Position numbers and translations under genes: made by a program. The notes beneath the pieces are model-generated. The model was not told the origin of the DNA. It searched no databases and was given only the letters and a program-made list of their open reading frames with translations. 39,377 nt of DNA from DATAEU01 sp046724395 (GTDB taxonomy: Bacteria; Actinomycetota; UBA4738; HRBIN12), in the NCBI GenBank assembly GCA_046724395.1, contig JBKOWM010000128.1, positions 1 through 39,377 on the forward strand, given 5' to 3'. This document shows, piece by piece, positions 31,104 through 38,993 of the stretch. How positions within the stretch are numbered: position 1 is the first letter of the stretch; every line of letters begins with the position of its first letter.

Positions 31104-31490
31104 CTACCGACGCATCGCCCTCCTCACCGCGTCGACGTCGTCGGCCCCGATGACGACCCTGTTGTGGGTCGCGAGATAGACGAACCGCAGGTTGATGCCG
31201 GCGTCGGCCACTCCGCGCGCCGACTCGCCGAGCCTTCCCGGGCGGTCGATGTCGGCCTCGTCGAGATCGATGATCTCGACACCGCTCTCACCCTCGATCT
31301 TCAACCCCGCAGCGTCGAGGGCGCGTCGTGCGCTCGAGGGATTCTCCACGAGCACGTGCGCGAAGCCGCGGCCTTCGTGCGCGAACGCCATCATCCCCTC
31401 GATGTTGATGCCGGCCTGCCCGAGCGCCTCGCCGACGCGGGCGAGCTCGCCCGGACGATCGTCGAGTGAGACGAGGATGTCCGTGGGCAT
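31104..31490 (-). CDS. Tandem ACT-domain protein
   Basis: 128 aa from the ATG at 31490, with AAAGGAGG nine bases upstream. Two ACT modules are recognisable: TDILVSLDDRPGELARVGEALGQAGINIEGMMAF (about 3-36) and, after about residue 70, EIIDLDEADIDRPGRLGESARGVADAGINLRFVYL. ACT domains bind amino acids or related small ligands and usually regulate enzymes or transporters; here there is no attached enzyme. The second module has lost part of its N-terminal strand consensus. The protein could sense an amino acid made elsewhere. It converges with the DMFase-like gene, 21 bp apart. Confidence 0.85.
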   Translation of the reverse strand: MPTDILVSLDDRPGELARVGEALGQAGINIEGMMAFAHEGRGFAHVLVENPSSARRALDAAGLKIEGESGVEIIDLDEADIDRPGRLGESARGVADAGINLRFVYLATHNRVVIGADDVDAVRRAMRR

Positions 31491-31583
31491 CGGTGTCGCC
31501 TCCTTTCCCGTTGACCTTGCCGATCGGTTGTCGACGGGCTCGGTCTACACGCCGACCATGTCGGCGGTCAACTCGCGGCCGGT

Positions 31584-32084
31584 TCAGGAGGTCGCGACGA
31601 ACAGCAGGCTGACGAGCGCGACGGGGATCTCGACGACGGCGGCCACCGCTGCGAACGCGGCAGTCAGCACGAGCGCCGGCCGAAGAGCGGCCGTGACGAC
31701 CGCGTACGGCGACAGGAGCTCGCGCGCGTCCAGGAGTAGTCGCGCAAGACGCACCGTCCCTCCAACGAGGCCGGCCCGTCCGCGCCGCCCGGCTGCGCGC
31801 GCTCGGACGTGCGCGATCTGGGTGCGCAGTTCGGGCGGGAGTTCACGCGCGCGCCGCGGCAGCTCGGCGAGCTCGCGAAGCCCGGCGAGGAACAGCCCCA
31901 GGACTGCGGACGGTACCAGCGCGATCGCGAGGACGACGACGCGCGCTCCCCAGTCGCTCCCGTCGACCGGTGGCCGGCCGGCGATCCACGCCGTCCATGC
32001 CAGCCCGACGCACGCCGCCGCGACCACGGCGAGCATCGTGACGCCACGCGCGGCCAGCCGAGCGAGCTCGATGGCTCGTCGCAT
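31584..32084 (-). CDS. Hypothetical membrane protein
   Basis: 166 aa from the ATG at 32084 (188 aa if the GTG at 32150 is used; neither has a clear ribosome-binding site). It has four or so hydrophobic segments in two pairs: GVTMLAVVAAACVGLAWTAW and VVVLAIALVPSAVLGLFLAGL, then a charged helical region (LRELAELPRRARELPPELRTQ) and two more at the C-terminus (VVTAALRPALVLTAAFAAVA, VEIPVALVSLLFVATS). No family is recognised. It is divergent from the acidic-peptide gene and lies 93 bp upstream of the ACT gene on the same strand. Confidence 0.65.
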   Translation of the reverse strand: MRRAIELARLAARGVTMLAVVAAACVGLAWTAWIAGRPPVDGSDWGARVVVLAIALVPSAVLGLFLAGLRELAELPRRARELPPELRTQIAHVRARAAGRRGRAGLVGGTVRLARLLLDARELLSPYAVVTAALRPALVLTAAFAAVAAVVEIPVALVSLLFVATS

Positions 32085-32205
32085 CACGACGCCCGCCCGT
32101 TGGGCGCGACCGTCGGGCGCCCGCCCCGTCTCTATCGGACGCGCTCCCACACGCCGAGACGTACCCGCGGGAGCCGCGTGCGACGCCCGCTCTGCGTCGA
32201 GGGGC

Positions 32206-32211
32206 TACGAT
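32206..32211 (+). promoter_or_regulatory. -10 box (TACGAT) before the acidic-peptide gene
   Basis: TACGAT is a near-consensus -10 element, 30 bases before the ATG at 32242. GGGAGGG (32231-32237) lies between as the ribosome-binding site. No clear -35 is present. This promoter could drive the whole peptide/JmjC/sucraseferredoxin set. Confidence 0.5.
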
Positions 32212-32241
32212 CGCTCTCCACAGCGCCGCAGGGAGGGTGGG

Positions 32242-32475
32242 ATGGACGAGGAACTGACGGGCACGCCGACGGTGTCCGACGACGACATCTCGACGCAGAT
32301 GGGATCGTCGATGCCGACGGCAATGGAGCGTCGCCCCGGCGAGGACGCCGACGGCACCGACACGTCCGACGCAGACGGAACGGACGCCGACGGCGACGAC
32401 GCAGACGGCACCGACGGCGATACGACGGACGGCAAGGACGGCGACAGCGGCGACTCCGACGCAACCGATCAGTAG
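32242..32475 (+). CDS. Asp-rich repeat peptide (candidate substrate of the adjacent JmjC oxygenase)
   Basis: 77 aa with a GGGAGGG ribosome-binding site. Residues 1-33 are a mixed, leader-like segment (MDEELTGTPTVSDDDISTQM, then GSSMPTAMERRPG). Residues 35-77 consist almost only of Asp, Gly, Thr, Ala and Ser, with DADGTD three times (35-40, 43-48, 53-58) plus variants DADGDD, DGDTTDG and DGDSGD; 18 of these 43 residues are Asp. The repeats use different codons in each copy, so the peptide pattern rather than the DNA has been kept. No cysteine, no membrane segment. The pattern resembles both Ca-binding DxDGxxD loops and the core of a ribosomally made, modified peptide. It is 28 bp upstream of a JmjC oxygenase gene. 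Function is unknown. Confidence 0.72.
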   Translation: MDEELTGTPTVSDDDISTQMGSSMPTAMERRPGEDADGTDTSDADGTDADGDDADGTDGDTTDGKDGDSGDSDATDQ

Positions 32476-32503
32476 CGACGTCGAAACTCGGCCGACCCGC
32501 GCG

Positions 32504-33703
32504 GTGATCGACGTCCGGCCGCCGAGCGCGCTCGAGCGCGCGACCGGAGATGCCTCCGCGTTCCTGCGCGACTCCTGGGGCCGGCGAGCGCTCTTCGCCC
32601 GCCGCGCCGACGAACACGGGTACGGGGATCTGCTCACCTTCGACGACGTCGATCGGATGCTGTCGACGATGTCGTTGCGGACGCCGACATTTCGGATGGT
32701 GAAGGCCGGCGAGCAGATCCCCGAGTCGGCGTACACGCGCTCGGGACGCACCGGTTCGAAGCCGGTCACCGGGATGGCCGACGCGGCACGGATGTTCGAG
32801 ATGTTCCGCAGGGGCGCGACCATCGTGCTTCAAGGGCTCCATCGGTACTGGGAGCCGGTCGCCGTGTTCGTTCGCGAGCTCGAGCTCGAACTCGGTCATC
32901 CGTGTCAGGTCAACGCGTACGTGACACCGCCAGGCGCCCAGGGCCTATCGCTGCACGCCGATCCACACGACGTCTTCGTGCTGCAGGCGTTCGGCGGCAA
33001 GCACTGGGAGGTACACGCTGCGCCACGCGAGGAGCGACGCGAGCCGATCGAGGCGGTCGTCGCGTCGGGAGACGCGATCTACATGCCGACGGGAACCCCG
33101 CACGCGGCGTCGACGCAGGAGACGCTCTCCGGGCACCTGACCGTCGGCGTCCACGTGACCTCGTGGCGCGACGTGCTGGCGGAGGCGTGGGCCGAGGCGA
33201 GCGCGGACCCGGCGCTCGATGCGCCGGTGCCGGCCGGGTGGCATCGCGACCCGAGTTCCCTGGCAGCGGAGCTGCGCGAGCGTCTCGCGGCTGCCGCAGC
33301 GGCCCTCTCCGAGGTGGATGCCAGCGCGATCGGCGATCGCCGGGCCGTTCGGTTCCTCACGACCCGGGCGCCGCTCGTGCGCGGCGTCCTGGCCGCGGAG
33401 CCGGCGGCTGGCGCGATCGACGACACCACCGTTGTGCATCGTCGCCGGGGGTCGATCTGCGAGATCCGCGCCGACGATGAGAAGGTGACGGTCCTGCTCG
33501 GCGATCGCCGCGTGACGATGCCGGCGTGGCTGCAGCCGGCGATTCGCCGGATCGCCGAGGCGTCCGCGTTCGCCGTGGGCGACCTCAGGCCGCAGATCCC
33601 CGATGCGGAGAGCCGCGCGGTCGTCGTGCGGCGGCTCGTCCGCGAAGGCCTTCTCGCGCTCGAGCCGCTCAGCAGGGCCGCCGACCACGACGGCGATCGC
33701 TGA
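32504..33703 (+). CDS. JmjC/Cupin_4 Fe(II)-2-oxoglutarate oxygenase (ROXA-like)
   Basis: 399 aa, start GTG at 32504. An N-terminal helical part (LERATGDASAFLRDSWGRRALFARR) leads to the JmjC barrel with GATIVLQGLHRYWEPV and CQVNAYVTPPGAQGLSLHADPHDVFVLQAFGGKHWEVH. The HxD iron motif is His151-Ala-Asp153 (His155-Asp156 follows) and the distal ligand is His200 in YMPTGTPHAAST. A winged-helix-like C-terminal domain (about 330-395) resembles that of ribosomal oxygenases (YcfD/NO66), which hydroxylate protein side chains. In this setting the likely substrate is the Asp-rich peptide next door (inference). The following gene starts 10 bp after its stop. Confidence 0.88.
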   Translation: MIDVRPPSALERATGDASAFLRDSWGRRALFARRADEHGYGDLLTFDDVDRMLSTMSLRTPTFRMVKAGEQIPESAYTRSGRTGSKPVTGMADAARMFEMFRRGATIVLQGLHRYWEPVAVFVRELELELGHPCQVNAYVTPPGAQGLSLHADPHDVFVLQAFGGKHWEVHAAPREERREPIEAVVASGDAIYMPTGTPHAASTQETLSGHLTVGVHVTSWRDVLAEAWAEASADPALDAPVPAGWHRDPSSLAAELRERLAAAAAALSEVDASAIGDRRAVRFLTTRAPLVRGVLAAEPAAGAIDDTTVVHRRRGSICEIRADDEKVTVLLGDRRVTMPAWLQPAIRRIAEASAFAVGDLRPQIPDAESRAVVVRRLVREGLLALEPLSRAADHDGDR

Positions 33704-33713
33704 CCCCGCGTCG

Positions 33714-34655
33714 GTGGCCGTCTCCCCAGGCCGGTGCTCGGCGCGTTCCGAGGCGCGCGGCGAGGCGCTGTCCGGGACGGCGTCGACGGTGCGCCGTTGG
33801 CTCCTGCTCGAGCACCCCGGGCCCTGGGGTGAGCGCGTGCTGCTCGACGCCCGGCTGCCCGAGGGCCTCGGCCGCGAGCTCCGCCGTCTCGACCGGCGCT
33901 TTGGCGTCCGCGTTCTGCTGATCCGCCGTCCCGATCGGGACGTCCCCGACGGCGGCACCTGCTTCGCGATCTCGTCCGGCCCGGGAACGCCGTGGATCGA
34001 GCGGGTCCGGCTTCGACGGCGCAGCGACGTGCTAGACCTCGACCTCGACGCACTCGCGCGCGGCGAACGGCTCGGGCTGGATCCCTACGAGGGACCGCTG
34101 TTCCTCGTGTGCACCCACGGCCGTCACGACCCCTGCTGTGCCGAGCGCGGCCGGCCGCTCGCCCAGTGGCTGTCGGTGACACACCCGGACGAGACGTGGG
34201 AGTCGACACACGTCGGTGGGGACCGCTTCGCCGCCAACCTCATTGCGTTCCCACACGGCTGGTACTTCGGTCGTGTCGACGCCGATGCTGGGCCCGTGAT
34301 CGCAAACGCGTACAGCGACGGGCGCCTCGATCTCGTCCACGCGCGCGGCCGGTCGAGCCATGCGATCGACGTCCAGGCGGCCGAGCTGTTCTTGCGGACC
34401 GCCCGCGCGCTCGACGCCCTCGACGACGTCGACGTGCGCGACGTCCAACGGATGGGCTCCCGCAGCAGGGCGGTGTTCGAAGGGCGCGACGGAGCGTTCG
34501 CGGTCGTCGTGGAGGAGTCCGCCGCCGCGTCAATGCTGCTCACCTGCCACGCCACACACCCGCTCGCGCCTCCGGTCTTCGACCTCGTCGAGATCCGGGC
34601 CGACGAGGCGGCATCCGCGCACGAGACCTTGCCGGACGGCGACGTCCGGCCCTAA
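33714..34655 (+). CDS. Sucraseferredoxin-like (thioredoxin-fold [2Fe-2S]) family protein
   Basis: 313 aa from a GTG at 33714 (no clear ribosome-binding site; translation may depend on the upstream gene 10 bp away). Family marks are an early Cys8 followed by GEALSGTASTVRRWLLLEHPGPWG, then FLVCTHGRHDPCCAERGRPLAQWL (Cys133, Cys141, Cys142) and THVGGDRFAANLIAFPHGWYFGR (His167). These are the segments of the sucraseferredoxin family, whose thioredoxin-like fold is thought to hold a [2Fe-2S] cluster. It could supply electrons or redox control for the oxygenase step (inference). Its end is 12 bp from the convergent DinB-like gene. Confidence 0.85.
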   Translation: MAVSPGRCSARSEARGEALSGTASTVRRWLLLEHPGPWGERVLLDARLPEGLGRELRRLDRRFGVRVLLIRRPDRDVPDGGTCFAISSGPGTPWIERVRLRRRSDVLDLDLDALARGERLGLDPYEGPLFLVCTHGRHDPCCAERGRPLAQWLSVTHPDETWESTHVGGDRFAANLIAFPHGWYFGRVDADAGPVIANAYSDGRLDLVHARGRSSHAIDVQAAELFLRTARALDALDDVDVRDVQRMGSRSRAVFEGRDGAFAVVVEESAAASMLLTCHATHPLAPPVFDLVEIRADEAASAHETLPDGDVRP

Positions 34656-34667
34656 CGCCGCGAGCCC

Positions 34668-35318
34668 TCACGTCGTTCGGTCCTCGATCTCCCACGCGTG
34701 GTCGAGCGCGTGCCAGGCGACGCGCCGCACGAAGTAACGCGGCAGCCACCGCCTGCCGCCCCGCGGACCGCGCGCCTCGACGCCGTGCTTCACCGCCGAT
34801 GTGAGCGCGTCGACCACGGCGGTACGGACGGCCTGCGTGTCGGCGCCCGGAGGCGCCTTCCACGCCAGCCTCGTGAGGTACCCGGCCTCGGCGCCGCGGA
34901 CGTGGTCCAGGATCGCATCGCGCGAGCGTCCGCCGCCGCGTGGGCCGGACCGCAGTGGGCGCTGCCCGGCCGAGGCAGCGGTCGCATCGAGCGCCCGCCA
35001 AGAAGCCCCTAGGATCGAGACGAGGCGTTTGAGCTCGGCGGCATCGACGGGCGCGGTGTCCGAGGGAGCGGGCGCATCCGGCGCCCCGAAGTCCGTCGTC
35101 GCGTTTCCGGGGACCCGGCCCACGACGACCAGGTCGCCGATGTGGGACGGCGGGCGGAACCCGAGCCGGGACCGACCGACGACCTTCGCATACCGCGGCC
35201 CGTACGCCAGGAGGCTCTCGAGCGCCGCTCGCTCATCGCGGCCGGCTCGCACCCACCCGGGCCAGTCCACGGCGCCGGCGAAGGCCCGCTCGGACCCCTG
35301 CTCGACATACGCGTCCAT
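34668..35318 (-). CDS. DinB-superfamily-like protein
   Basis: 216 aa, start ATG at 35318. The C-terminal RRVAWHALDHAWEIEDR is the usual third-helix His motif of DinB/YfiT-type four-helix proteins, and RDAILDHVRGAEAGYLTRLAW in the middle carries the first His-containing helix. Members of this superfamily are metal-dependent thiol transferases (bacillithiol or mycothiol) or uncharacterised proteins. The N-terminal ~70 residues (VDWPGWVRAGRDERAALESLLAYGPRYAKVV) are a separate segment often seen in actinobacterial relatives. No partner gene is evident; the neighbouring proline-rich gene is divergent. Confidence 0.72.
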   Translation of the reverse strand: MDAYVEQGSERAFAGAVDWPGWVRAGRDERAALESLLAYGPRYAKVVGRSRLGFRPPSHIGDLVVVGRVPGNATTDFGAPDAPAPSDTAPVDAAELKRLVSILGASWRALDATAASAGQRPLRSGPRGGGRSRDAILDHVRGAEAGYLTRLAWKAPPGADTQAVRTAVVDALTSAVKHGVEARGPRGGRRWLPRYFVRRVAWHALDHAWEIEDRTT

Positions 35319-35388
35319 CAGCCACCACTGGTCCGCTCGGCCATGCCCGGAGTTTAGGGAGGGCCTTCACCCGGGCGCGACGGCGTCG

Positions 35389-35394
35389 TACTCT
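35389..35394 (+). promoter_or_regulatory. -10 box (TACTCT) before the small proline-rich gene
   Basis: TACTCT lies 37 bases before the ATG at 35432. GGGGAGG (35421-35427) serves as the ribosome-binding site in between. Confidence 0.45.
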
Positions 35395-35431
35395 CGAACC
35401 GGAACCCCACGAACGCAGGCGGGGAGGCGCG

Positions 35432-35596
35432 ATGGACATCGGCGAGCCACGCAAGATCATCGAGGTCGAGCCGGCCACGCTGCCCGTTCCGGAGACGATC
35501 CCGATGCCCGAGCCCGCGCCGGCCGAGCGGCCGTCCGAGCCGACGCCCGCCGGGCCGGTCGAGGACCCCGCCGAGAACCCGGCCCGCCCGGGCTGA
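35432..35596 (+). CDS. Small proline-rich protein (54 aa)
   Basis: The ATG at 35432 follows GGGGAGG at five bases, a strong ribosome-binding site. The product begins MDIGEPRKIIEVEPATLPVP and continues with repeats of Pro-Glu/Ala-Pro, ending VEDPAENPARPG. About a quarter of the residues are Pro and most of the rest Glu or Ala. No signal peptide or membrane segment. Very short proteins with an opening of this kind followed by a proline-rich tail are, as far as I recall, widespread in Actinomycetota and uncharacterised. The conserved-looking opening (MDIGEP...IIEVEP) is likely the functional part. It has its own promoter and ends 11 bp before the convergent HAD gene. Confidence 0.68.
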   Translation: MDIGEPRKIIEVEPATLPVPETIPMPEPAPAERPSEPTPAGPVEDPAENPARPG

Positions 35597-35607
35597 CCGC
35601 GGCCGGG

Positions 35608-36285
35608 TCAGGTCCGCGAGCCGGCGAGCTCGAGCAGCCGCTCGAACGGCAGCTCGGCGAGCGACCGAACGACGACGTCGGCGGCGGACAGATCGAGCGC
35701 GGAGGTTACGTCGTTTGGTGCGGCGAGGCAGAACAGGCCGGCACTCTTGGCTGCCGCTATGCCGTTGGGCGAGTCCTCGACGGCGACGGCCGCGCGTGGT
35801 CGGGCGGCGAGCGCCGTGAGCGCCTCGACGTACAGCTCGGGGCTCGGCTTGGCCCGCGCCTCGTCTCCGTCGGCCGTGACGATCGCGTCCCACACCTCGC
35901 CCACCCCCAGCCTTGAGAGGTGTCGGTCCACCCACGCTCGGTCGTTGCTGCTCACGATGCCGAGCCGGACCCCCCGTGTTCGCGCTTCGTCAACGTATGC
36001 CCGAACGCCCGGACGAAGCTCGGGGTCGCCGGCCGAGGCCACGTCCTCCCACGACCGGCCGGCCAGCGCGGCGTCGTCGATCTCACGCCCCAGACGCGCC
36101 TCGAGCTCGGCGACCGGATCGAAACCACCGAGCGTGCCGATGCCGCCCGCCCAGTCGTCGAGCAGCAGCTCGTGGCCGTGCTCGGCGTAAAGCTGTCGGT
36201 ACGCCTCGAAAACGGCGGTCTCCGAATCGATGATGGTGCCGTCGAAGTCGAAGAGCAGCGCGTCGATAGGCGGAGGAGCAGGCAT
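35608..36285 (-). CDS. HAD-superfamily phosphatase (subfamily IA, beta-phosphoglucomutase-like)
   Basis: 225 aa. All four HAD motifs are visible: I DALLFDFDGTIIDSE (nucleophile Asp13, acid/base Asp15), II GIVSSNDRAW, III the Lys of ARAKPSPELYVEAL, and IV VAVEDSPNGIAAAKSAG. A helical cap lies between I and II (about 20-90), as in the phosphoglycolate-phosphatase / beta-phosphoglucomutase group. The substrate cannot be told. TACCGT (36299-36294 on the minus strand) ends eight bases before the ATG, so the transcript is probably leaderless. It is divergent from the nitrilase gene, 59 bp apart. Confidence 0.93.
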   Translation of the reverse strand: MPAPPPIDALLFDFDGTIIDSETAVFEAYRQLYAEHGHELLLDDWAGGIGTLGGFDPVAELEARLGREIDDAALAGRSWEDVASAGDPELRPGVRAYVDEARTRGVRLGIVSSNDRAWVDRHLSRLGVGEVWDAIVTADGDEARAKPSPELYVEALTALAARPRAAVAVEDSPNGIAAAKSAGLFCLAAPNDVTSALDLSAADVVVRSLAELPFERLLELAGSRT

Positions 36286-36344
36286 CGCCGCAGACGGTAT
36301 CGTCCGGCGGGACGTTCGACCGTTTGGATCCGAGGGAGGGCTCG

Positions 36345-37289
36345 TTGGGCGGGTACACCGTCGCGATCGCGCAGGTGGCGCCGCACTTCCTCGATCTGGA
36401 CGGCTCGCTCGATCGGGCGGCGGCCGCCATCAAGGGGGCGGCGGCGGCCGGGGCGCGGCTGGTCGTGTTCGGTGAGACATGGCTGCCGGGGTATCCGGTC
36501 TGGGCCGATCGCGGCGTCCCCTGGGAGGACGCCGCCGCGAAAGCGACGTACGCGCGTTTGGTCCAAAACGCGGTCGAGGTCCCCGGTCCCGCCGTGAGCC
36601 GCCTCGCCTCGTGCGCGCGCGAGTACGGCGTTCACCTGGTGATCGGGGTGAACGAGCGCGAAGCGCGATTCTCTCGCCGCACGCTGTACAACACGCTCCT
36701 ATACCTGTCCGACGAGGGCGACGTCCTGGGGGCGCACCGCAAGTTGGTGCCGACGCACTCCGAGCGGGTGATCTGGGGAGGTGGCGACGGCAGCACGCTC
36801 CTCGTCGCGGAGACGCCGCTCGGACGGCTGGGCGGCCTCATTTGCTGGGAGCACTGGATGCCGCTCGCGCGCTTCGCGATGCACGCGAAGGGCGAGGACG
36901 TGCACGTCGCGGTCTGGCCGGACGCCCCGGAGAACCATCACCTCGCCAGCCGGGCCTACGCGTTCGAGGGCCGGTGCTTCGTGGTGTGTGCAGCCGACTA
37001 CCTCACGCTCGACGACGTTCCCGCCGACGTCCCGATCCGCGGGATCCTCGAGGAGGTGGCCGACGACGGAGTCCTGCTGGCGGGCGGGTCCGGCGTCGTC
37101 GGGCCGGACGGTTCGTGGATCGCCGGCCCGATCGAGGGGGAGGAGCTCGTGGTGACGGACATCGACCTCGAGCGCATCGCGGAGGAGCAGCAGGCTCTCG
37201 ACGCCGCGGGCCATTACAACCGCCCGGATGTCTTCCGCGTGATCGTCGACGAGACGCCGAAGACGCCGATCAGCTTCGAACGGTCGTAG
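36345..37289 (+). CDS. Carbon-nitrogen hydrolase (nitrilase branch)
   Basis: 314 aa from the TTG at 36345, with GAGGGAGGG (36332-36340) four bases before it; a TTG at 36324 has no such site. The catalytic triad is clear: Glu44 in VVFGETWLPGYPVW, Lys133 in AHRKLVPTHSERVIWGGGDG, and Cys167 in GGLICWEHWMPLARF. The WGGGDG and CWEHWMPL phrases place it with true nitrilases or nitrile-type aliphatic amidases rather than with N-carbamoylputrescine amidases. It hydrolyses a C-N bond in a nitrile or amide of unknown identity. It converges with the ABC permease gene and overlaps it by 20 bases, so the final codons of both genes share DNA. Confidence 0.93.
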   Translation: MGGYTVAIAQVAPHFLDLDGSLDRAAAAIKGAAAAGARLVVFGETWLPGYPVWADRGVPWEDAAAKATYARLVQNAVEVPGPAVSRLASCAREYGVHLVIGVNEREARFSRRTLYNTLLYLSDEGDVLGAHRKLVPTHSERVIWGGGDGSTLLVAETPLGRLGGLICWEHWMPLARFAMHAKGEDVHVAVWPDAPENHHLASRAYAFEGRCFVVCAADYLTLDDVPADVPIRGILEEVADDGVLLAGGSGVVGPDGSWIAGPIEGEELVVTDIDLERIAEEQQALDAAGHYNRPDVFRVIVDETPKTPISFERS

Positions 37290-38139
37290 CCACCGGCGCG
37301 ACCCGCACCCTTCGGCGCCGACGCGCGGCGGTCTCGTTGCGTTCGAGCGCGGCCGGGTCTGCACCGAGGAACTGCAGGAGCCGCCCGAAGATCGCGAACA
37401 ACGAGAAGACCGTCCCCGAGATCAGGATGAACACGACAGCCACCGAGGCGATCGTCGGCGTGAACCCGTATCGGAGACTGTTGAAGATCTTGATCGGGAG
37501 CGTCTCGACGGAGAAGCCGGCGACGAGGAACGCGATGATGTACTCGTTGAGGCTGAGCACGAACGCGGCGGCGTAGCCCGTGACCATCGACGGCACGAGC
37601 AGCGGCAGCGTGATGGTGCGAAACGTCGTCCGAGAGTTGGCGCCCATCGTTCTGGCGGCCTCGCCGAGGGCAGGGTCCATGGTCTCGAGCGCAAGGCTGA
37701 TGGTGATGAGCGGGAGCGTCGAGAAGAAGACCGAGTGCGCGATGATCACGTTCTCGATCCGACCGACGTGGTGAGTCGAGTTCCAGAACACCTGCGCGCC
37801 GAGCGCGCTGATGACGGGCGGGAGCATGAACGGCAGGATCCCGAGCGAATACAACAGCGGCGACAGTCGGATGCGGTACGTGCGCAGCACGTAGGCAAAC
37901 GGCGTGGCGACGACGACCGCGAGCGCGGCGCTCGTCGCGGCGATGAACAGGCTTCGCTGGATCGCGGAGCGCCAGCCTATGTCGGACCACAACGCCGAGT
38001 ACCACGCGGCGGAGAGCCCCGCCGGCGGGAAGTCCATGTACCGGTTCTCGTTCACGGACACGATCGAGATCACGACCAGCGGAGACAGCAGGAACACCAG
38101 GGTGATCCCCGTCACGAGCCACTTGAGCGCCCGCATCAT
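37270..38139 (-). CDS. ABC transporter permease (PotC-like, spermidine/putrescine family)
   Basis: 289 aa from the first ATG of ATGATG at 38139; the upstream permease stops inside it (four-base overlap). It has six hydrophobic segments and the ABC-importer EAA loop MDPALGEAARTMGANSRTTFRTITLPLL. N-terminal LVFLLSPLVVISIVSVNENRYMDFPPAGLS and FVLSLNEYIIAFLVAG are typical of PotC/PotI-type polyamine permeases (FS.....FP). The inner-membrane subunit works with the PotB-like permease and the ATPase upstream. The C-terminus ends in a basic tail and overlaps the nitrilase end by 20 bases. Confidence 0.92.
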   Translation of the reverse strand: MMRALKWLVTGITLVFLLSPLVVISIVSVNENRYMDFPPAGLSAAWYSALWSDIGWRSAIQRSLFIAATSAALAVVVATPFAYVLRTYRIRLSPLLYSLGILPFMLPPVISALGAQVFWNSTHHVGRIENVIIAHSVFFSTLPLITISLALETMDPALGEAARTMGANSRTTFRTITLPLLVPSMVTGYAAAFVLSLNEYIIAFLVAGFSVETLPIKIFNSLRYGFTPTIASVAVVFILISGTVFSLFAIFGRLLQFLGADPAALERNETAARRRRRVRVAPVATTVRS

Positions 38140-38993
38140 GAGGCCGTCCGGGTCCGCGACTCGACGAGCGTGACGAGACCGACGACGGCGAGCGACAGGG
38201 CGGTGAGGAAGATCGCCATCGCGGCGGCGAACGGGACGTTCGCGTTGAACGACGCCTGATCGGAGATGAACACCGACAGCGTCCAGTGCTCCGGGCGGCC
38301 GAGGATCGAGGCGATGAGGTAGCTGCCCAGTGTGAACACGAACACGAGGAGAAATCCGGCGACGATGATCGGCCGACAGATCGGCACAACGACCGACCAG
38401 AACGTCCGGATCGGAGAGGCGCCCATCGTCTCGGCGGCCTCCGTCAGTTCGCGATCCAGCCGCGACAGGGACGGGTAGAGCGTGAGCACGCAGTACGGGA
38501 ACGCGATGTAGCACAGGCCGAGAAGCACGGCGAGAAACCCCGGCTGGTAGGCGTGCGGCTCCCGCATGAGCCCGAGCCAGACGAGGATGTTCGCGATGCC
38601 GGACGCCCGGCCGAGCAGGACGCTCCACGTGAAGGCGACGATCACCTCGGACAGCGACAGGGCCGACAGCACCAGCACGAGGAGCGCGACGTGCGGCCGC
38701 CGCCGCATCCGGGTTAGGAAATAGGTGAACGGAAACGCGACGACGATGCACACGGCGCCGGCGACGAGCGAGATGAGGATCGAGAACACAGCGCGTTCGA
38801 CGAAGACCGGCGTGAAGAGCCGCTGCCAGCTCCCCAGGTCGAACGCCGTCGTGTAGAAGCCCCCGGGTACCCGCCGGTAGAACGACGTCGCGAGCATGAT
38901 CGCGAAGGGCGCGAGGAAGAAGACCGCGAGGTACAGGACGGGCGCGGCGAGCACGAGATATGCACCGCGCGTGGGCCTGCGTCGCTCGCTCAA
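38136..38993 (-). CDS. ABC transporter permease (PotB-like, spermidine/putrescine family)
   Basis: 285 aa from the TTG at 38993, which overlaps the ATPase stop as TTGA. The frame is open upstream but reads as Arg-rich noise inside the ATPase gene. It has six hydrophobic segments, starting LVLAAPVLYLAVFFLAPFAIMLATSFYRR (the PotB-type first helix), and the EAA loop LDRELTEAAETMGASPIRTFWSVVVPI. It pairs with the PotC-like permease downstream, to which it is coupled by a four-base overlap. Importers of this family carry polyamines or related small cations and opines; the ligand is set by a binding protein that is not in the window. Confidence 0.9.
   Translation of the reverse strand: MSERRRPTRGAYLVLAAPVLYLAVFFLAPFAIMLATSFYRRVPGGFYTTAFDLGSWQRLFTPVFVERAVFSILISLVAGAVCIVVAFPFTYFLTRMRRRPHVALLVLVLSALSLSEVIVAFTWSVLLGRASGIANILVWLGLMREPHAYQPGFLAVLLGLCYIAFPYCVLTLYPSLSRLDRELTEAAETMGASPIRTFWSVVVPICRPIIVAGFLLVFVFTLGSYLIASILGRPEHWTLSVFISDQASFNANVPFAAAMAIFLTALSLAVVGLVTLVESRTRTAS

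Noticed and set aside
32335..32475. Asp-rich repeat as a simple DNA tandem repeat with no coding role
   Set aside because: Repeat copies use different codons for the same residues, and the frame has a start, a strong ribosome-binding site and a stop next to an oxygenase gene; kept as a gene.
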